DNA of 64,000 nucleotides from Tetrahymena thermophila SB210 (GCF_000189635.1 NW_002476027.1:186001-250000); one strand, 5' to 3'; shown: positions 25,001 to 38,050, numbered from the stretch's first letter. The notes: a model not told the origin generated them from the letters alone. Numbers and translations are program-made.

Positions 25001-26493
25001 AGATTGGGGGTGTTGTCTGTAAAAAACATAAAACTCCTACTTGTGATTGTGCAAGAGATAAAAAAACTGCAGCAAAGAATGGAGTAGATTTAAGAGTTGA
25101 TACTATTTTGAATGGAGATGTTTTTGATAAAATTGTTCCTAATTTAAATGTTCTCTCACGTTCTCGTCCTGAAGATAAATATGCATTAGTTACTGGTCTT
25201 ATTGAAAGAGGTAACGTTGTTGCAGTTACTGGTGATGGTACCAATGATGCACCTGCTTTAAAGAAAGCTGATATTGGATTTGCTATGGGTATAGCTGGAA
25301 CAGAAGTTGCTAAAGAAGCTGCTGATATTGTTATTCTTGATGATAACTTTAAAAGTATTCTTGCAGCAGTGCTTTGGGGGAGAAATATTTATGAATGTAT
25401 CAAAAAATTCCTTTAATTCTAACTTACAGTCAATGTTGTAGCTGTCTCTATTACTTTGATTGGTGCAGCTGTTATAAAGTAGGAAGTTCTATCTCCCATT
25501 TAAATGCTTTGGTAATAAATTAATAAATTATTTTAAACGAACAGATAGATAAAATTTAATAAATAATTATAGGGTTAATCTAATCATGGATACATTTGCA
25601 TCATTAGCTTTGGCTACTGAACCTCCCAGTGAATATTTACTTAAGATGAAGCCACATGATAGAGATGAATATATTATTTCTCGTAAAATGTTCAAGCACA
25701 TCATCTTTTAGGCCATATTTTAACTTATTATAATGCTTATATTTATTTTTGCTGGCCCTGATTTTATTCCTGAATATAGCGATGATTTCGACCATAGATT
25801 CATAGGCGATAAAAAAAATCCTTACTATAGCACAGGTGAGTTTTGGAGAACTAAGTACAGTAATCCTCAAGGTACTAAGGTAGTTTAGGGTAGATTGATG
25901 GATATAAATGGTGTAGATAAAATGTATAAACCTGTTATGGATGAATATAATGTTCCATCCCGTCATTTCACTTGTATTTTTAACGTCTTCGTTATGATGC
26001 AAGTATTTAACTTTTTGAATTCAAGAAAAATACAGTAAATATTTTAATAATTTATCTTTTATCTGACTCTTTAATTTAATTTTTTTTTTTTAAATAAAAT
26101 AGTGATGAATTTAACATTTTATCTGGTATTGAAAAGAATCCTCTTTTCTTCTTGATTATCTTTATTATCTTATTTTTCCAAGTTATCTTAATTACATTTG
26201 CAGGTATTGCCTTTAATTGTTATTCATATTATGGACTTACTGTATAGCAATGGTTTATTTGTATTGGGTTTGGTGCTTTAGGAATTATAGTTTCATTCAT
26301 AGTTAAATTTATTCCTGATACAATATTCCCTGAAATAGGAAAGAAATAAGTAGATCCTATTTAAACTGAATCTAAAATATTAGCTCTCAAAGGTAATAGA
26401 GGCGAATCAGGTTTATAACGTAAATTTTCCTCTTTAAATGTTGGACATAATAAAAATCAAAATGGCGGTGGTGGTAGTATTAAAGTAAACTGA
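22049..26493 (+). CDS. Plasma-membrane-type Ca2+-transporting P-type ATPase
   Basis: Nine exons: 22049-22771, 23050-23260, 23325-23449, 23540-23978, 24067-24723, 24779-24904, 24983-25511, 25573-26034, 26103-26493 (1,220 aa). It pumps Ca2+ out of the cytosol at the expense of ATP (P2B type). Signatures in order: an acidic N-terminus; the actuator loop PADG...[20 protein letters not shown] in M4; CSDKTGTLT with the phosphorylated D497; VKGASE in the nucleotide domain; [21 protein letters not shown]; and [20 protein letters not shown] in M6. Typical M8-M10 sequence (RKIHDEFNI, then QVILITF) follows. The actuator reads TGET where most P-type pumps have TGES. The C-terminal extension after M10 is only about 50 residues and ends Gly-rich (GGGGS), so a classic long calmodulin-binding autoinhibitor is not obvious, although RKFSSL could be a basic anchor. 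Confidence 0.97.
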
Positions 26494-27475
26494 GTAAACT
26501 GATAATAACTAACATTTGATTAGTTAATCCTTAAATTTAGATAATAAAACATCAATTTAAGTGAAAAAAATTTACTTTTTCTTTTTTAATATAAATTAAA
26601 ATTTAAATCAATATTAAAAATATTTTTATATACCACTAAACAAACAAAAAATTCTCTTTAATTTATAAAACTGTTAGTTAGTTCATTCATACGTATACAA
26701 TTTATATTTTGTTATTACTTATAGTTTATTCAATTTTTAATTAAATATTAATTAGCATTTCTCTCTTAAATATATTTTCATTTTGGTATTAACTGTTCAA
26801 TATTTTATTTAAAGGAATAATTTATATTTATTAAATTTAACTTAAATAGTCTAATTATTTCATAATAAATATTTATCGAGATCAATGTTGATTGTAACTA
26901 AAAGCCAATTGATACGTTCTTGGGTTTAGTTCATAAAACATTAATTCAACTGCAATAAAATTTTAACTTTTTCATCTTTTAAAATTAAATAAAAAATTTT
27001 TTATATACAAAATAATATGAAAATGAACTAAATAAAAAAAATTTTTAATTAAAAATAATTTTTCGAAAATATTCTAATTTTAATCATATATAATTTTAAA
27101 AAAACACTTATTAATACAATTACTTATCAATACTTTATATTCACTAAGGTGTATAAAGTATAGTTAAAAAGAAAATAATGCTTCATATAAAATAATAAAA
27201 ATAAATTATAAAACATGCTTAAATAATTTTTGAAATTATTTTAATAAATTAATGAAAAAATATTTATTATTTTTTGAGAATATTAATTATTTCTTTATGA
27301 TAAATAATTTAATCCTATTTATTATGACTTCAAACTATTAGATTTATTAAGAAAATATTATTTTAGAATTTAAATCAAAGCAAACTAATAATAGGATATC
27401 TCTCAGCCGAACGAACTAAATTCGCAATAAGTAATATACAGAAATCCATCAGTAGATTTATAAGATTTATATAAA
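26494..27475. other. Intergenic region between convergent genes
   Basis: About 980 bp of AT-rich DNA lies between the Ca2+-ATPase stop and the stop of the ATG8-like gene. It contains the two 3' UTRs. No coding frame or RNA gene was recognised. Confidence 0.5.
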
Positions 27476-28060
27476 TCAGACAAACGCGAACCTATTTATT
27501 TTAATTTTAAAAACTTTAAAAAATAATTCATTGTAGATCAAATTCTAGTTTGTTAAAAAAATGATTATAAATTCATTTTTCTATAAATATAGTTCCAAAT
27601 CTAAATGTATGTTAAATTTAATCAATTAACTACCTAAGTTTAAAAGTTTTAGCTATTCCATGAAACCGTTATGTACAAATATTGATACAGCTTCATTTTC
27701 ATTTAATTTAATATTATTTCTGATTACTGATTAAACCTTCAATATGTCCATTTTGCCTTAAATAACTAGTCTTTATTTTCAAACAAAATATGGTAAAATT
27801 TTAAAATATTTTCTTTTTAAAGGTACGAATCTTATTTTTATTTAAATTTAATAAAATTACTTGAGCTTTTTAAAATCATCAAGCTTTGAATTAGGATGTT
27901 TTTCAATAATTAATGGAACATAGTCAGGATATTGATCTAAAATTTATTTACATTCTTTTATTCTCTAATTAACTGGAGTTATGTATTTGTATAGGATATG
28001 TGTTAAATCTTGATTTTACGACTTATTTTACTATATAATTTCAAATAGCCTTTACATCAT
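27476..28060 (-). CDS. Divergent ATG8/LC3-like ubiquitin-fold protein lacking the C-terminal Gly
   Basis: Three exons: 28060-27861, 27770-27634, 27600-27476 (153 aa); the second intron is only 33 nt. ATG8 proteins are conjugated to phosphatidylethanolamine on autophagosomes through a C-terminal glycine. Family features run in order: RIKECKQILDQYPDYVPLII (residues 33-52), matching the R..ae.i..kYPdriPvI..EK region; DFKKLKLVIQGKMDILKVQ, matching the D..KKK.LVP..lt..q segment; VIRNNIKLNENEAVSIFVHN (82-101), matching lRkrI.L...eAiflFVnN; and the last strand FIIIFLTNQ. Aligning that strand with LC3 puts Tyr135 where the lipidated Gly120 lies, and the protein continues about 18 residues to FAFV. 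So this paralogue looks unable to be lipidated in the usual way, unless an unseen splice alters the end. The LVP loop is altered to LVIQG. Confidence 0.82.
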
Positions 28061-28599
28061 TTTTATTCTTGTTGGAATTACTTTAAAATGAAAACTTTTT
28101 AAGACTTTAAATATTTTTAGAATTTTTTTCTATTTATTTTTTATCAGAAACGATAGAGTATTTTTTATTGAATTTTCTATTAATTATAATATAAGCCAGT
28201 CAAATTCCTATCAAAAATTTAATGCAATACATTAAAATTGTCTATATTAAGAATTAAATAGAAAGAAATGATATTCTTAGTGCTTAAAATGTCTATTAAT
28301 CTAAATTATTTGAGTTTAAATGCCGCCAATTATAAAAATTATTTTAAATCTTCTTCTAAGGTTTTAAGAAAATTAGAAAATAAAAAAATAATATTTTTTA
28401 ATTACTTAAATTAATTCCATTTTGATTTAAAAATTATTTCAAATAATTTATTTTTTAAGTATTAAAATTAATTTAATAAAATATTATTCTGTTGTTTAAA
28501 AATTTTATTAAATTACTTAAGAATTTATCTAATTTATATTTTAAATTTCTATGATATTATATGTACAAACAAATTTAAATAATATTTTTAATAGTTCCC
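28061..28599. other. Intergenic region
   Basis: 540 bp of AT-rich DNA lies between the ATG8-like start and the stop of the Pam16-like gene, both leftward. It likely holds the ATG8-like promoter. Nothing else seen. Confidence 0.5.
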
Positions 28600-29730
28600 T
28601 CATTTCTTTTTTTTTGGTTATTCATTTTAAGATTCTAAAGTTTTCATAAGCTCCTCAACTTCTTCATCATTTTAATGTTCTTCTTTTTCATGATTTTCAT
28701 GCTCATCAGGATTTTCTTCGCTATATTTACCAAATTCTCCTTCAAGTGAAGGATCATTTTCTTAGATCTCTTAATTATCTTTTTTATTTTAATCCTCTTC
28801 CCCTTCTTTCTTTTCACTAGTTTCAGTTTCTTCATCAGAGCTTTCTTCATCACTATCTTATTTCTCATTAAGTTCTTCTTCTTACTTTCTTAGTTCTTCT
28901 TCTTATTTTTTTAGTTCTTCTTCTTGATTAACATTGGCATCTTCACTTTCTAAAGTACTTTCTAATATTTCATCTTAAGCATCTTTAACATCCTTTTTAG
29001 CTTCAGGTTTTTTGTCAAAAACTAAGTTTTCATCATCTAAAAATCCATTAATTTCTCTCCATTACATTTCAGCAGAATTTCCTCCTAACTATTCAACAAG
29101 CATATCTTTAGCGTTCAAAATTTTTGCTTAGATGTAAGCAGATCCTCCATTTTCGGGTTTGTTTTTTGAATACAAGAATAAGTATTGCTATATTTATAAA
29201 TTAAGTATAAAATTTTATTTATTCTACCTCTAATTTTTTAATAAACTTCATTTCATTCATTATTTTTGGTAAATAACACTTTAATAAATACTTTTTTTTA
29301 GTCAAAAAGAATATAAAAATTTACTTCCATAACCATTTTGAGTGTAGGTTTAGTTTCGCTTTCAATCCCCAATATTTTGAATGCTTCCAACTAAGACATT
29401 TTATGTATATTATTTTTAGAAGTAGCATCTGTGCTCTTATTTTAAAGATTCTCAAAAGGATTAAAAGCCTTAACTTTTTCAAAGTTTAAGTAATTCAATA
29501 TATTAAGTTTATGATGCTTAAAAATGTCATTCCAATCGAACTTGTATACTTTCTTCCCTTAAGCTGCATTATTTTCTTTTTTTATATTGAATTTTTATTG
29601 TTATTAATGATAATAATGCAAAGATATTTTAATTACTCTTTAATGTACTTGAGTATGCTGAACGAAATGATTTAGCAAATGAGGTAACAACTTTAATTAT
29701 AACTTTTTAAAAAAAAGGATTTGGTACCAT
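28600..29730 (-). CDS. PAM16: Pam16/Tim16-like mitochondrial import motor subunit with long acidic tail
   Basis: Three exons: 29730-29637, 29563-29325, 29187-28600 (306 aa). Pam16 is the J-like partner of Pam14/Tim14 at the TIM23 motor and restrains its stimulation of mtHsp70. The N-terminus (FFQKVIIKVVTSFAKSFRSAY) matches the hydrophobic start of Tim16. The J-like domain spans about residues 87-145: MSQLEAFKILGI, a KMVMEQYLFLYSKN helix, then GGSAYIQAKILNAKDML (125-141), the counterpart of GGSFYLQSKVxRAKERL. As expected for Pam16 there is no HPD tripeptide. A linker of about 50 residues between anchor and J-like domain and a roughly 150-residue Glu/Gln/Lys tail (three QEEELK-type heptads, then acidic runs, ending KKKK) more than double the usual length of about 125. 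The tail sequence is low-complexity but in frame to the TGA. Confidence 0.85.
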
Positions 29731-30873
29731 TTATTTACCTATTATCTATTTTATTTATATTTGTATTATATTAGCTTTTATTCTTATATTTAAGTTAGAA
29801 AATTTCAACCAAGCTAAGGCTTCTGATTTAGTAAAAAAGATACAATAATTAAATTAATTTGTTTTTCTTTAAAAGCTTAAAACAGTTCAAACAAATTTCT
29901 ACAAGCAAGTAGCTAATCAATTAAATTTGTTTTTCTTTAAATAGGAACATCTCAAATTTTTTAGAAATTTCTATTAACAATTATATTTATAATTACTAAC
30001 AATAAAATGTTAGCTTATCCTTGCATGCTTTCTAACATATTTTAAAAATAATAGATTACTATATTAATAAATTTAATTTATGATTTATTTTAGTAATTTA
30101 GATTTTGGCGTAAGAGTAAAATTTCGAATCCGAAAACATAGTTTAAATATAAAAAATAAATTTTATACTTTATATATATTAAAGATATGAAAAGGAGTTT
30201 TTTTGAAGATAAGTTAAAACTATATTATAAATTAACTTAAATAAATCAAAATAAAATACTTAATCCAATATTTTTACAAAATAACTCTCATATAGCCTAT
30301 TATATATATAATTACAAATTTTAATAATATAATTGCTAATTTTTGATAAATTTAATTTAAATTTTAATCAAATAAAATTATTTCTTCTTATTTGTTAAAA
30401 TTATATAAATTTTATTCAAAAAATATTATCAGTTTTTAATATGCATTTAATAAGAATTATATGTTTAAATGCTAAATTATTAACATTCTTTTTAAAAAAA
30501 ATATTGTTAAATTGTCTGTCATTAGTTATGAAATAAGAAAAAATCAAGTATTAATCTATTTTATCTAAAATGAGAAATGAAATATTGAAATTAAAGCAAT
30601 CACTAATCTTTAAGAAAAATTAATATTTGAGGTAATAATATAATTATAAAATCTGAGAGAATTATTTAATTTATATTTTTAATTATTGATAATTTATTGT
30701 ATCTACTAGGATACAACAAAAGATACATTAATTTTTAATTCTGATAAGTTTTTTTCTTTATATACCAACCAATAAATTAAACAAATTAATAATTTAATAA
30801 AAATAAATAATTCAAAAAAAAAAATAAAACGAAATAAAAGAGAATCAAAATCCAAACTTTTAAAACAAATCAA
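29731..30873. other. Intergenic region between divergent genes
   Basis: 1.14 kb of AT-rich DNA separates the Pam16-like gene (leftward) and the large membrane protein (rightward). A duplicated short motif (AATTTGTTTTTCTTTAAA) occurs twice, near 29854 and 29924. No coding frame was found. Confidence 0.5.
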
Positions 30874-33800
30874 ATGAAAAAATATTAACTGTAGATAGCT
30901 ATCGCTAGCTTGTGTTTGATTACTTATACATATTGCGAATAAATCAATATCTTGCTTTAAAATAATTAAGTTGGATAAGTTAATAATTACAATATATAGT
31001 TAAGTAGTTTTCAAGACTGGAATAGTACCTATTAAAATTCTTTTCCTTTAAGCATCTAATTTTATTTTCCATAAGAGTTTTAAAATGCTATATCCAATCT
31101 TAACATCATTTAAAACTAATAGACATTGCAATATTTCTCATCAGTAAGTGGAAAAAGTTATTTGGTTGAATTTTCAATAGTTATAAATAGCGGTAACTGT
31201 TAAATATGGTTTAATAATTTCTTAAATCCATCCTATTCTGGCACATACATAATTCCAATATCTATCTATGATAAATATTAGAATAGATAATATCAGAATC
31301 AGATACAGATATAATAAATTAATTCTAATAGTAATTAATTTTTTTTAATTATTTGATTTTAATAATTTTTATAAAAGATAACATATAACTGTATTTCAAT
31401 AATGGATAACAAACCAACATTCAAGGTACCTTAAATCTAAATATTTAGCCATCGATTCTTCTTCCTTCTGATTTGGGCATCTCAATAAAGCTTCCTTAAT
31501 ATAGTGCTTCTAAACCATCAATGAATTATGTTAATAACCCTGTTACTTGCATATTGAAATAGGTAAATTTATTAGTAGAATTAAAATTAGATAAACTTTA
31601 AAATTTTTTATTTATATATTTAGTAATAGGGTAATATCAATCTGCCATGTGTTCTAAATGCTTAAAACTTGTTGAACATAACTAATATACTTACTACTTC
31701 TTAAACTACTATAACTCCATTAACCATCTAAATTGCAAACGTGCTTGCACCTATATCTACTTAACCTGTAGTAGGATTTAATGTATCTTTATACGGCTAA
31801 ACAAACGGAGGTTTGATTCAATACGAAAATAACAAATCAGTAAATGCGTCATCTGCAAGCAATCCAAATTCAATAACTATAAGCTCTTCTAATTAGAATA
31901 CTTTAAATACAACTAGTTTAGTAGTTAACATTAAAGCATAAACATTTTTTTCTCCATCTTATGTTATTATATTTAAGCTTCCAATAGACTTTGTAGTATC
32001 AAACTTTTAAAGTAATTAATTAATTAATAATTTACTTAAGACTTTTAATTTTTTGATTAATATTTTATATTTTAAATAAATATTTTTAAAAATTATCTTA
32101 AAAGGTTAACTCAAAGGATATACACAAGATGGAAGATAAATAACACTTTCAATTCAAAAAGATTAATCCATACTTATTTAATCAGATATAAGCGTAGCTG
32201 GAGATGATTCTAAGTTTTATTTTAGGCTAGATGGTGTCTAAAATTACTAAGGAGCTTATTAAACTTCTACCTACTTCTAAACAATAGTGTATTCTGATAA
32301 TACTTTACAATACATAGTTTGCTAAGATCTCAACAGTATTCAATACTAAACACTCTCAAGCTAGCTTGTAATTAATAAGTTTAGTTTTTTGCCATAATAG
32401 GTTTAGATTGTGAGTTCATACATTTTTTAATTTAGCATGATGAATTCTCTAGATGCTACAAGTATGATTTCAAACCGTATTACTATTAATCTTCCTAGCT
32501 AAGTAAGTTACACAACAAATATGGTAAGCTCTATGCTTGGAAATGGAATTGTTAGTTGTAATAACTATATAAATTTCATTTAATTTGCTAACATTTCTGC
32601 TTCAGCAACTTGTGAAATGCCTTCTGATTCTGTTATTAGAATTTATAACTTTTTCATTTAAAATAACAACAATTTAGCAATAAACTTGAAATAAGTAGTT
32701 AATCCTTACTCTACAGCCCAAACTCAGAATTTCGTCATATAAGTAGAAATTTAAAAGAGTACTAACCCAAATTGGCTAACTGTGTATTAAAATAGCTAAA
32801 ATGATGGTACTACAAGCATTGTTGCCTCAAGTGGATAAATTTCACTTCTCAAATTTTAAGGTGTAAATAACTAAATTACTTTCAATCAAAATAACTATCT
32901 TATATCCTTTAGCACTACTTCGCAATTAATACCTAATAGTTTTATTGATATTTAATTTCCACTCGATGATTTTCTATTTAAATAAATTAGCTAATCATCT
33001 TTCTCATGCTAATTTATTAGTGGATAGTTTTCTTCTTAGAATTCATGTTCTCTAAATATAGGAAATATTGTTGAAATAAACCTCTAATCCAGTCAAAGTA
33101 TTCCTTCTGGATCTGTGATTACTCTTATGATAAATGGTATAATAAATCCTAGATCAACAAGGCCTACTGGATAACTCAACATCACAACTTTATCACCCAC
33201 TAGAAACATAATAGATACAATATAGACCAGTAGTAGTATTGGAAGTCTAAGTATGAGCATACCTAATACTCTTTAAATATTTAGTGTCTAGCCTTAATCT
33301 TTCTTAATTGGTGATAAAACTATGTACACTTTTACTCTTTAATCTCCTGTTTAGATCCTTTCTGGAGATGTCTTAACAATAAATGTTTTAGAACTTTTGC
33401 CTCAAAATTAGTAAAGTATGATATGCAGTGGAATATAAGGTTTACCTATTACTTTAAGCTGTTCTTAGAGTGGTACAAATATTACTTTAACCATGCAATC
33501 ACCAATAGCCCCTAATACCGTTATATAGTTTACAGTTTCAAATCTTTAAAATCCTTACTCTAATGTGATATCAGCTCCACTTTTATTTTGTATTTATGAC
33601 TCGTAAGGCTATATAATAGCAACTTCTTAGTTTTCAGATGTGGCTAAGAGAGGAAGCTAAATAGGTTATGACTCAGTGATATTCCAATAAACATCTGTAA
33701 CGCCAGATAGCTACAAAGTTGGATAGATAACAACCTATAGATTAAACTTTAATCTCCCAATCCCCATAAATTAAAGTTAATCCATAATAATTTATCTCCC

Positions 33801-36800
33801 TAGTGATATTGGTATCAATAACTCAAATATAAGTTGCTACTTATTATTTAAGAATTTATCATAAAATACAAACACAATATGCAGTTATCAGTAAGCTAAC
33901 CATTCTATTTTAATTACAAAATTCTTGCCAATTAGTAATAGGAGATTACTTAGCTCAGGCCAATAGTATATCTAAAAGGAATACTCAGATATATAGTCCA
34001 TGAACTTTTAACAAGAGTAAAGATATCTCTCAAGTATTTCAACAATACCAATAAACACAAATTTGATAATTTCTTTAACTGGTATACAAAATAAATTAAA
34101 CAATGGTCCTTTCTAAAGCAATACATCCTCTTAATTTAAAGTTTCTATAAGTAATATCGATAGCTCTGGTAAAATAGTAGAGTTAGCTTCATCGATAATT
34201 AGTTTAGCACCTTCTTATACCTGTTCATCACCATGCATTAATTGTTAAGGAATCGATACTTAATGCACTTCTTGCTAAGGATCATAAATTCTTCTTCCTG
34301 AATTAAGCTAATGTGAGGCTAACTGTCCTAATAACTATGTCAGGGTATAGAGTCAAAAATATTAATAGTAAGTATGCCTGAGGTGTTTGTCTTTTGAGTC
34401 TGATATTAACTGCTCTTCATGTGATCCTTACAACTTAAATGTATGCACATAATGTGTTAATAGATATAAATTAATTTATGATTAGAATGGAACAGCTCGT
34501 TGTGAGGAAATCAGTAGCGATAATGACCCTCTTCGTGACTTTGTTTACAACATTGAGTACAATCTACCTTATATTTCCTTATACATTTTAATTGTTAGCA
34601 TTTATTGTATAGTAAGAAAGATATTTAAGGTAAAGAATCTGATCTTAGTTGCAGTCTTACTCTCATGCTATTCTTTAATTGAAATCATTGTACTAATAGC
34701 TTTTATTGTTAAGATATGTCTTCTTCAATAATTTTTACCCATATTGCTTGCAGGATTGCTGATTTTGGTATATGTTGTTTCTCAGTATTTCTTTGCTTAC
34801 AGATTCAAAAAATCACTTTTCAAAGATCAGGGATATAACTTATATGAACCAAACTATAAAACAGTGAGAGTTGTGTAAAAATTAGCTCTTATTTTTAACT
34901 TTAAAATATTTCTGATGTATAGAAGCAACTTTTCACATATAAAAGACATCTTTTACATACCTTTTAGTAATTCATAATTACTTTTGCACACAATAAAAAA
35001 AGGTTTATAAATTTGTCTTCTTCTAGGGATAGCAATTCTAGCATTTGATGGATGGGTTATGTATTACACATACAATTACAGGAATGTAATTATCCCTCCA
35101 TTTTTCTTTATTGAATTTGCATTTTTCCATTTTTTGATTGTAATAATGCTTCTACTCCTCCTAATTCCAAATAAAAAATATAGTTTAGATATTATTTTCG
35201 ATTCTGTTAACGAAAATGACATTAAGTATAAATCAAAGTAACTTGATTTAAAAAATATATCCTCTACTTTAATTTAGACCAAGACTATATAGGCTGTAGA
35301 TCATTAAAATCAATTTTAAACTCATTCTATCTACATGACAGCTAAGAATCCAACTTACTCTTCATCAGACATTTAACATATAAGTGTTACTAGAAATAAC
35401 ATACCTAGAAGCACGACTGTTATACACTTAGATAATAATGCAAAAAAATATGGCAATTAATAAGATTAATCATTAATTTAAAACGAATAAAAAAGCAATT
35501 AAATGATCCCTCCAATAAATAATAATAGAGATAAGAAATAATTACCAGGAATGGGCAAGTAAATTATGAATAAATAAGAGAGTTAATCTTTTTTGATTCT
35601 TAATAATGGACTTTAACAAAACTTATCAAATTCCACACCAAACAACTAATCTATGAACCATGAACTCTTCCCTTCTAATTTTAATTCTTCTTCTGAATTA
35701 TAAATTTAAGAAAGATTCCAAAGCCAAGCACAGAGGTCTCCTATAAATATAAATAATCACAGTAACTCATCTAACATCTAAATTTAACAATCGGAGTCAG
35801 AAGATGAAAAGAAATTAAAAAAAATAAATAACAATTATAACAATTAAGAATCTGATTAAACTAAGTCACATAAATCAAAAACTATACACAATATTGATTC
35901 TAATTTAAATAGAGACAACTATCATTAGTAAATGATATTAAATAATTAAAAATTATCTTCTGATGATAGAAGTCCTTAAAGCCACTCACCAGAATAGGTG
36001 AATACAGGAAATTTTGAAAAATAATCTACAAGTGTTTAGTCACAAAGACATTAAGAATTGAAAACACCAGATAAATTAACAAAGTCAAGCTCAAAATCCT
36101 TGTCACCTAAGGATTTAAGCAACCAAAAGCTTACTTAAAAAGAAAAAAACTTAGAAGTTTAAGCTCGTACTATTTTTTCACCTACTTAACTTTTATTGAA
36201 TAATTTAGAGGAACAGAAAAATGGAATGAAAAAATCTTAAGATATAAAATAATAGAAATAATTCCAACAAATTTAATCTAGCAAAGCCTAATTAGATGAA
36301 GCTGATATAGAAGTTGATATTTAAGACTCTAATATCAGAAATCTAAAAAATTAAATGTATGCCAGTAAGCAGCATTAAAATAATTTTTATAATAAGAAAT
36401 AGTAAAACAGAGTATCTCAGCAGATTTAATCTTCATAAGATCAAACTTAAAATAATCTTACTGAAAAATATACAGAGAGCTCTCAAGAAGTGGAGGAAAA
36501 TCATTGCTTAAATGCTTAACTTTAGTCATTAACTAAGCACAATAATTTAAGCTAATAAAATAATCAATTCATATCTCCTAGAGTGAATATACTCCAAGCA
36601 AATGATATAACAAATTCTTATAGTACTCCTTAAATTGGGTAATAAATGAGTAATTAAACTAGCTAAATGTAAGAACATGCAAACTAAGAATTATAAGAAC
36701 AATAATTGAGCAATTTCTCAAAATTTTAAGATAATAACTAATCAAACAATAATATGAATAATCAATCTGAGAATTCCCCAATAAACTTAAAAAAGAATTA

Positions 36801-37209
36801 AGCTTTTGATTTAAACAAAAACTAACCTCCTTCATTCTCACAAAATTTAAATATATCTAATGGTAAATAAAATAATTACCAGCAGTTATACAGTTTTAAC
36901 AATAACCGATAGGCTAAGATTCCATCAACATAATACGTTTCTAGTTTTGATAAATTTTAAATGGATAATAATCAATAATAACTCCTTTCATAAAACAATC
37001 AATAACCTGTAAATACTATACAAGAAACTAGAAATATTCCTATATAAATCTAAACCAACTAATCTACTCCTACTGATTAAAAAAAAAATAGTAAAATTTT
37101 TGGCAATCTTTTACATGATATGCTTTAGAATCCTATTTCTAGTGTTATATAGAGTACTGATAGCAAAACTAGCTAATACTTCCCATAAGAGAACATCAGT
37201 AACTATTGA
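30874..37209 (+). CDS. Large multi-domain surface membrane protein, 2,042 aa
   Basis: Four exons: 30874-31330, 31378-31562, 31630-32011 (acceptor could also give 31624), 32105-37209. The last exon is 5.1 kb without a TGA. Layout: a signal peptide (residues 1-20); about 1,000 extracellular residues rich in Ser, Thr, Asn and Ile with repeated beta-strand-like segments that have the pattern 'hydrophobic P..I/L, short, TxxxxLxNP', as in ciliate adhesion-type repeats; a Cys-rich segment at about 1035-1140 (repeated CxxC pairs such as CINCQG, CTSCQG, CLRC, CSSC), resembling furin/TNFR-like repeats; then about six membrane segments at about 1160-1390; and a 650-residue Gln/Asn/Ser-rich cytosolic tail. 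Such proteins are a large family in Tetrahymena, usually without known function. The layout suggests a receptor or adhesion protein. No catalytic domain is seen. Confidence 0.75.
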
Positions 37210-38050
37210 ATATATAAAAATTTCATATTTTATTTATATATTAATTATCATTTTCATATTTTTGTAAAACAATATATTAATTTTTTTCTAAATTGAATTC
37301 AATCAGTATTATATTAAAATTTTATTTCTAAATTTTAATTACGATTTTAAAAATTTTCTTATTCTCATCTAAAAAAAATTATACAAGTATCAAATAATTT
37401 TAAATATTTAAAATTCTGCATAAATTTAAGTTATGTATCAAAATATATTTAAGAAATTTAATTTCTATTATTCATTTAACTTATTTATTTTGGTTTAAAA
37501 GCTTATGTTAAAATTAGTATTTATCCTTTTATTCAAGATTTTACCCTGTTTCATATTGCAAATTTAACTAGTAATCTTCGTGTGATATTAATAACTTAAT
37601 TAAAGAATTAAAAATATTTTAAAATTAAAAGAAAAAATAATTTTTTTTAACAAAAACTATTAAAACTTATCAAGCCAATTAAAACAACTATTTATTAAAA
37701 GTATTAAATATAAACTGAATATATCTGATAAATGTTAGTTTAAATATCTAATAGTCTAATGGTTACTAATAAAAATTTTTCTTGAATGAATATTTAGTAA
37801 GATTTAACTTTAAAATTAGATATTTGTTTATTTATTAACTCTTAAAAATAATAAATATTCTAGTTTTAAACCATTTAATTCAGCAAATTTAATTAATTTC
37901 CAGTATTTATTTGGTCTTACAAAATTTAATATGAAATAGGATTCTACCAGCTAAGTAATTTATTGATTAACATTTTAATATTAATAATTTGATAATTTAA
38001 GATTTTTTTGAGTAATTAATATTATAAAAATTAAGTAAATACAAAATAGA
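37210..38050. other. Intergenic region
   Basis: 840 bp of AT-rich DNA lies between two rightward genes, holding the 3' UTR of the membrane-protein gene and the promoter of the CCCH/ankyrin gene. No gene seen. Confidence 0.5.

Noticed and set aside
25637-26002. Minus-strand open frame of about 120 codons
   Set aside because: It lies antisense to Ca2+-ATPase exon 8, which encodes conserved membrane segments.
28644-28868. Lys/Met-rich minus-strand frame
   Set aside because: It is the shifted frame of the Glu-rich tail of the Pam16-like gene.
30095-30140. TTCGAATCC resembling a tRNA T-loop
   Set aside because: No matching acceptor stem, D-arm or anticodon arm at the right spacing upstream.
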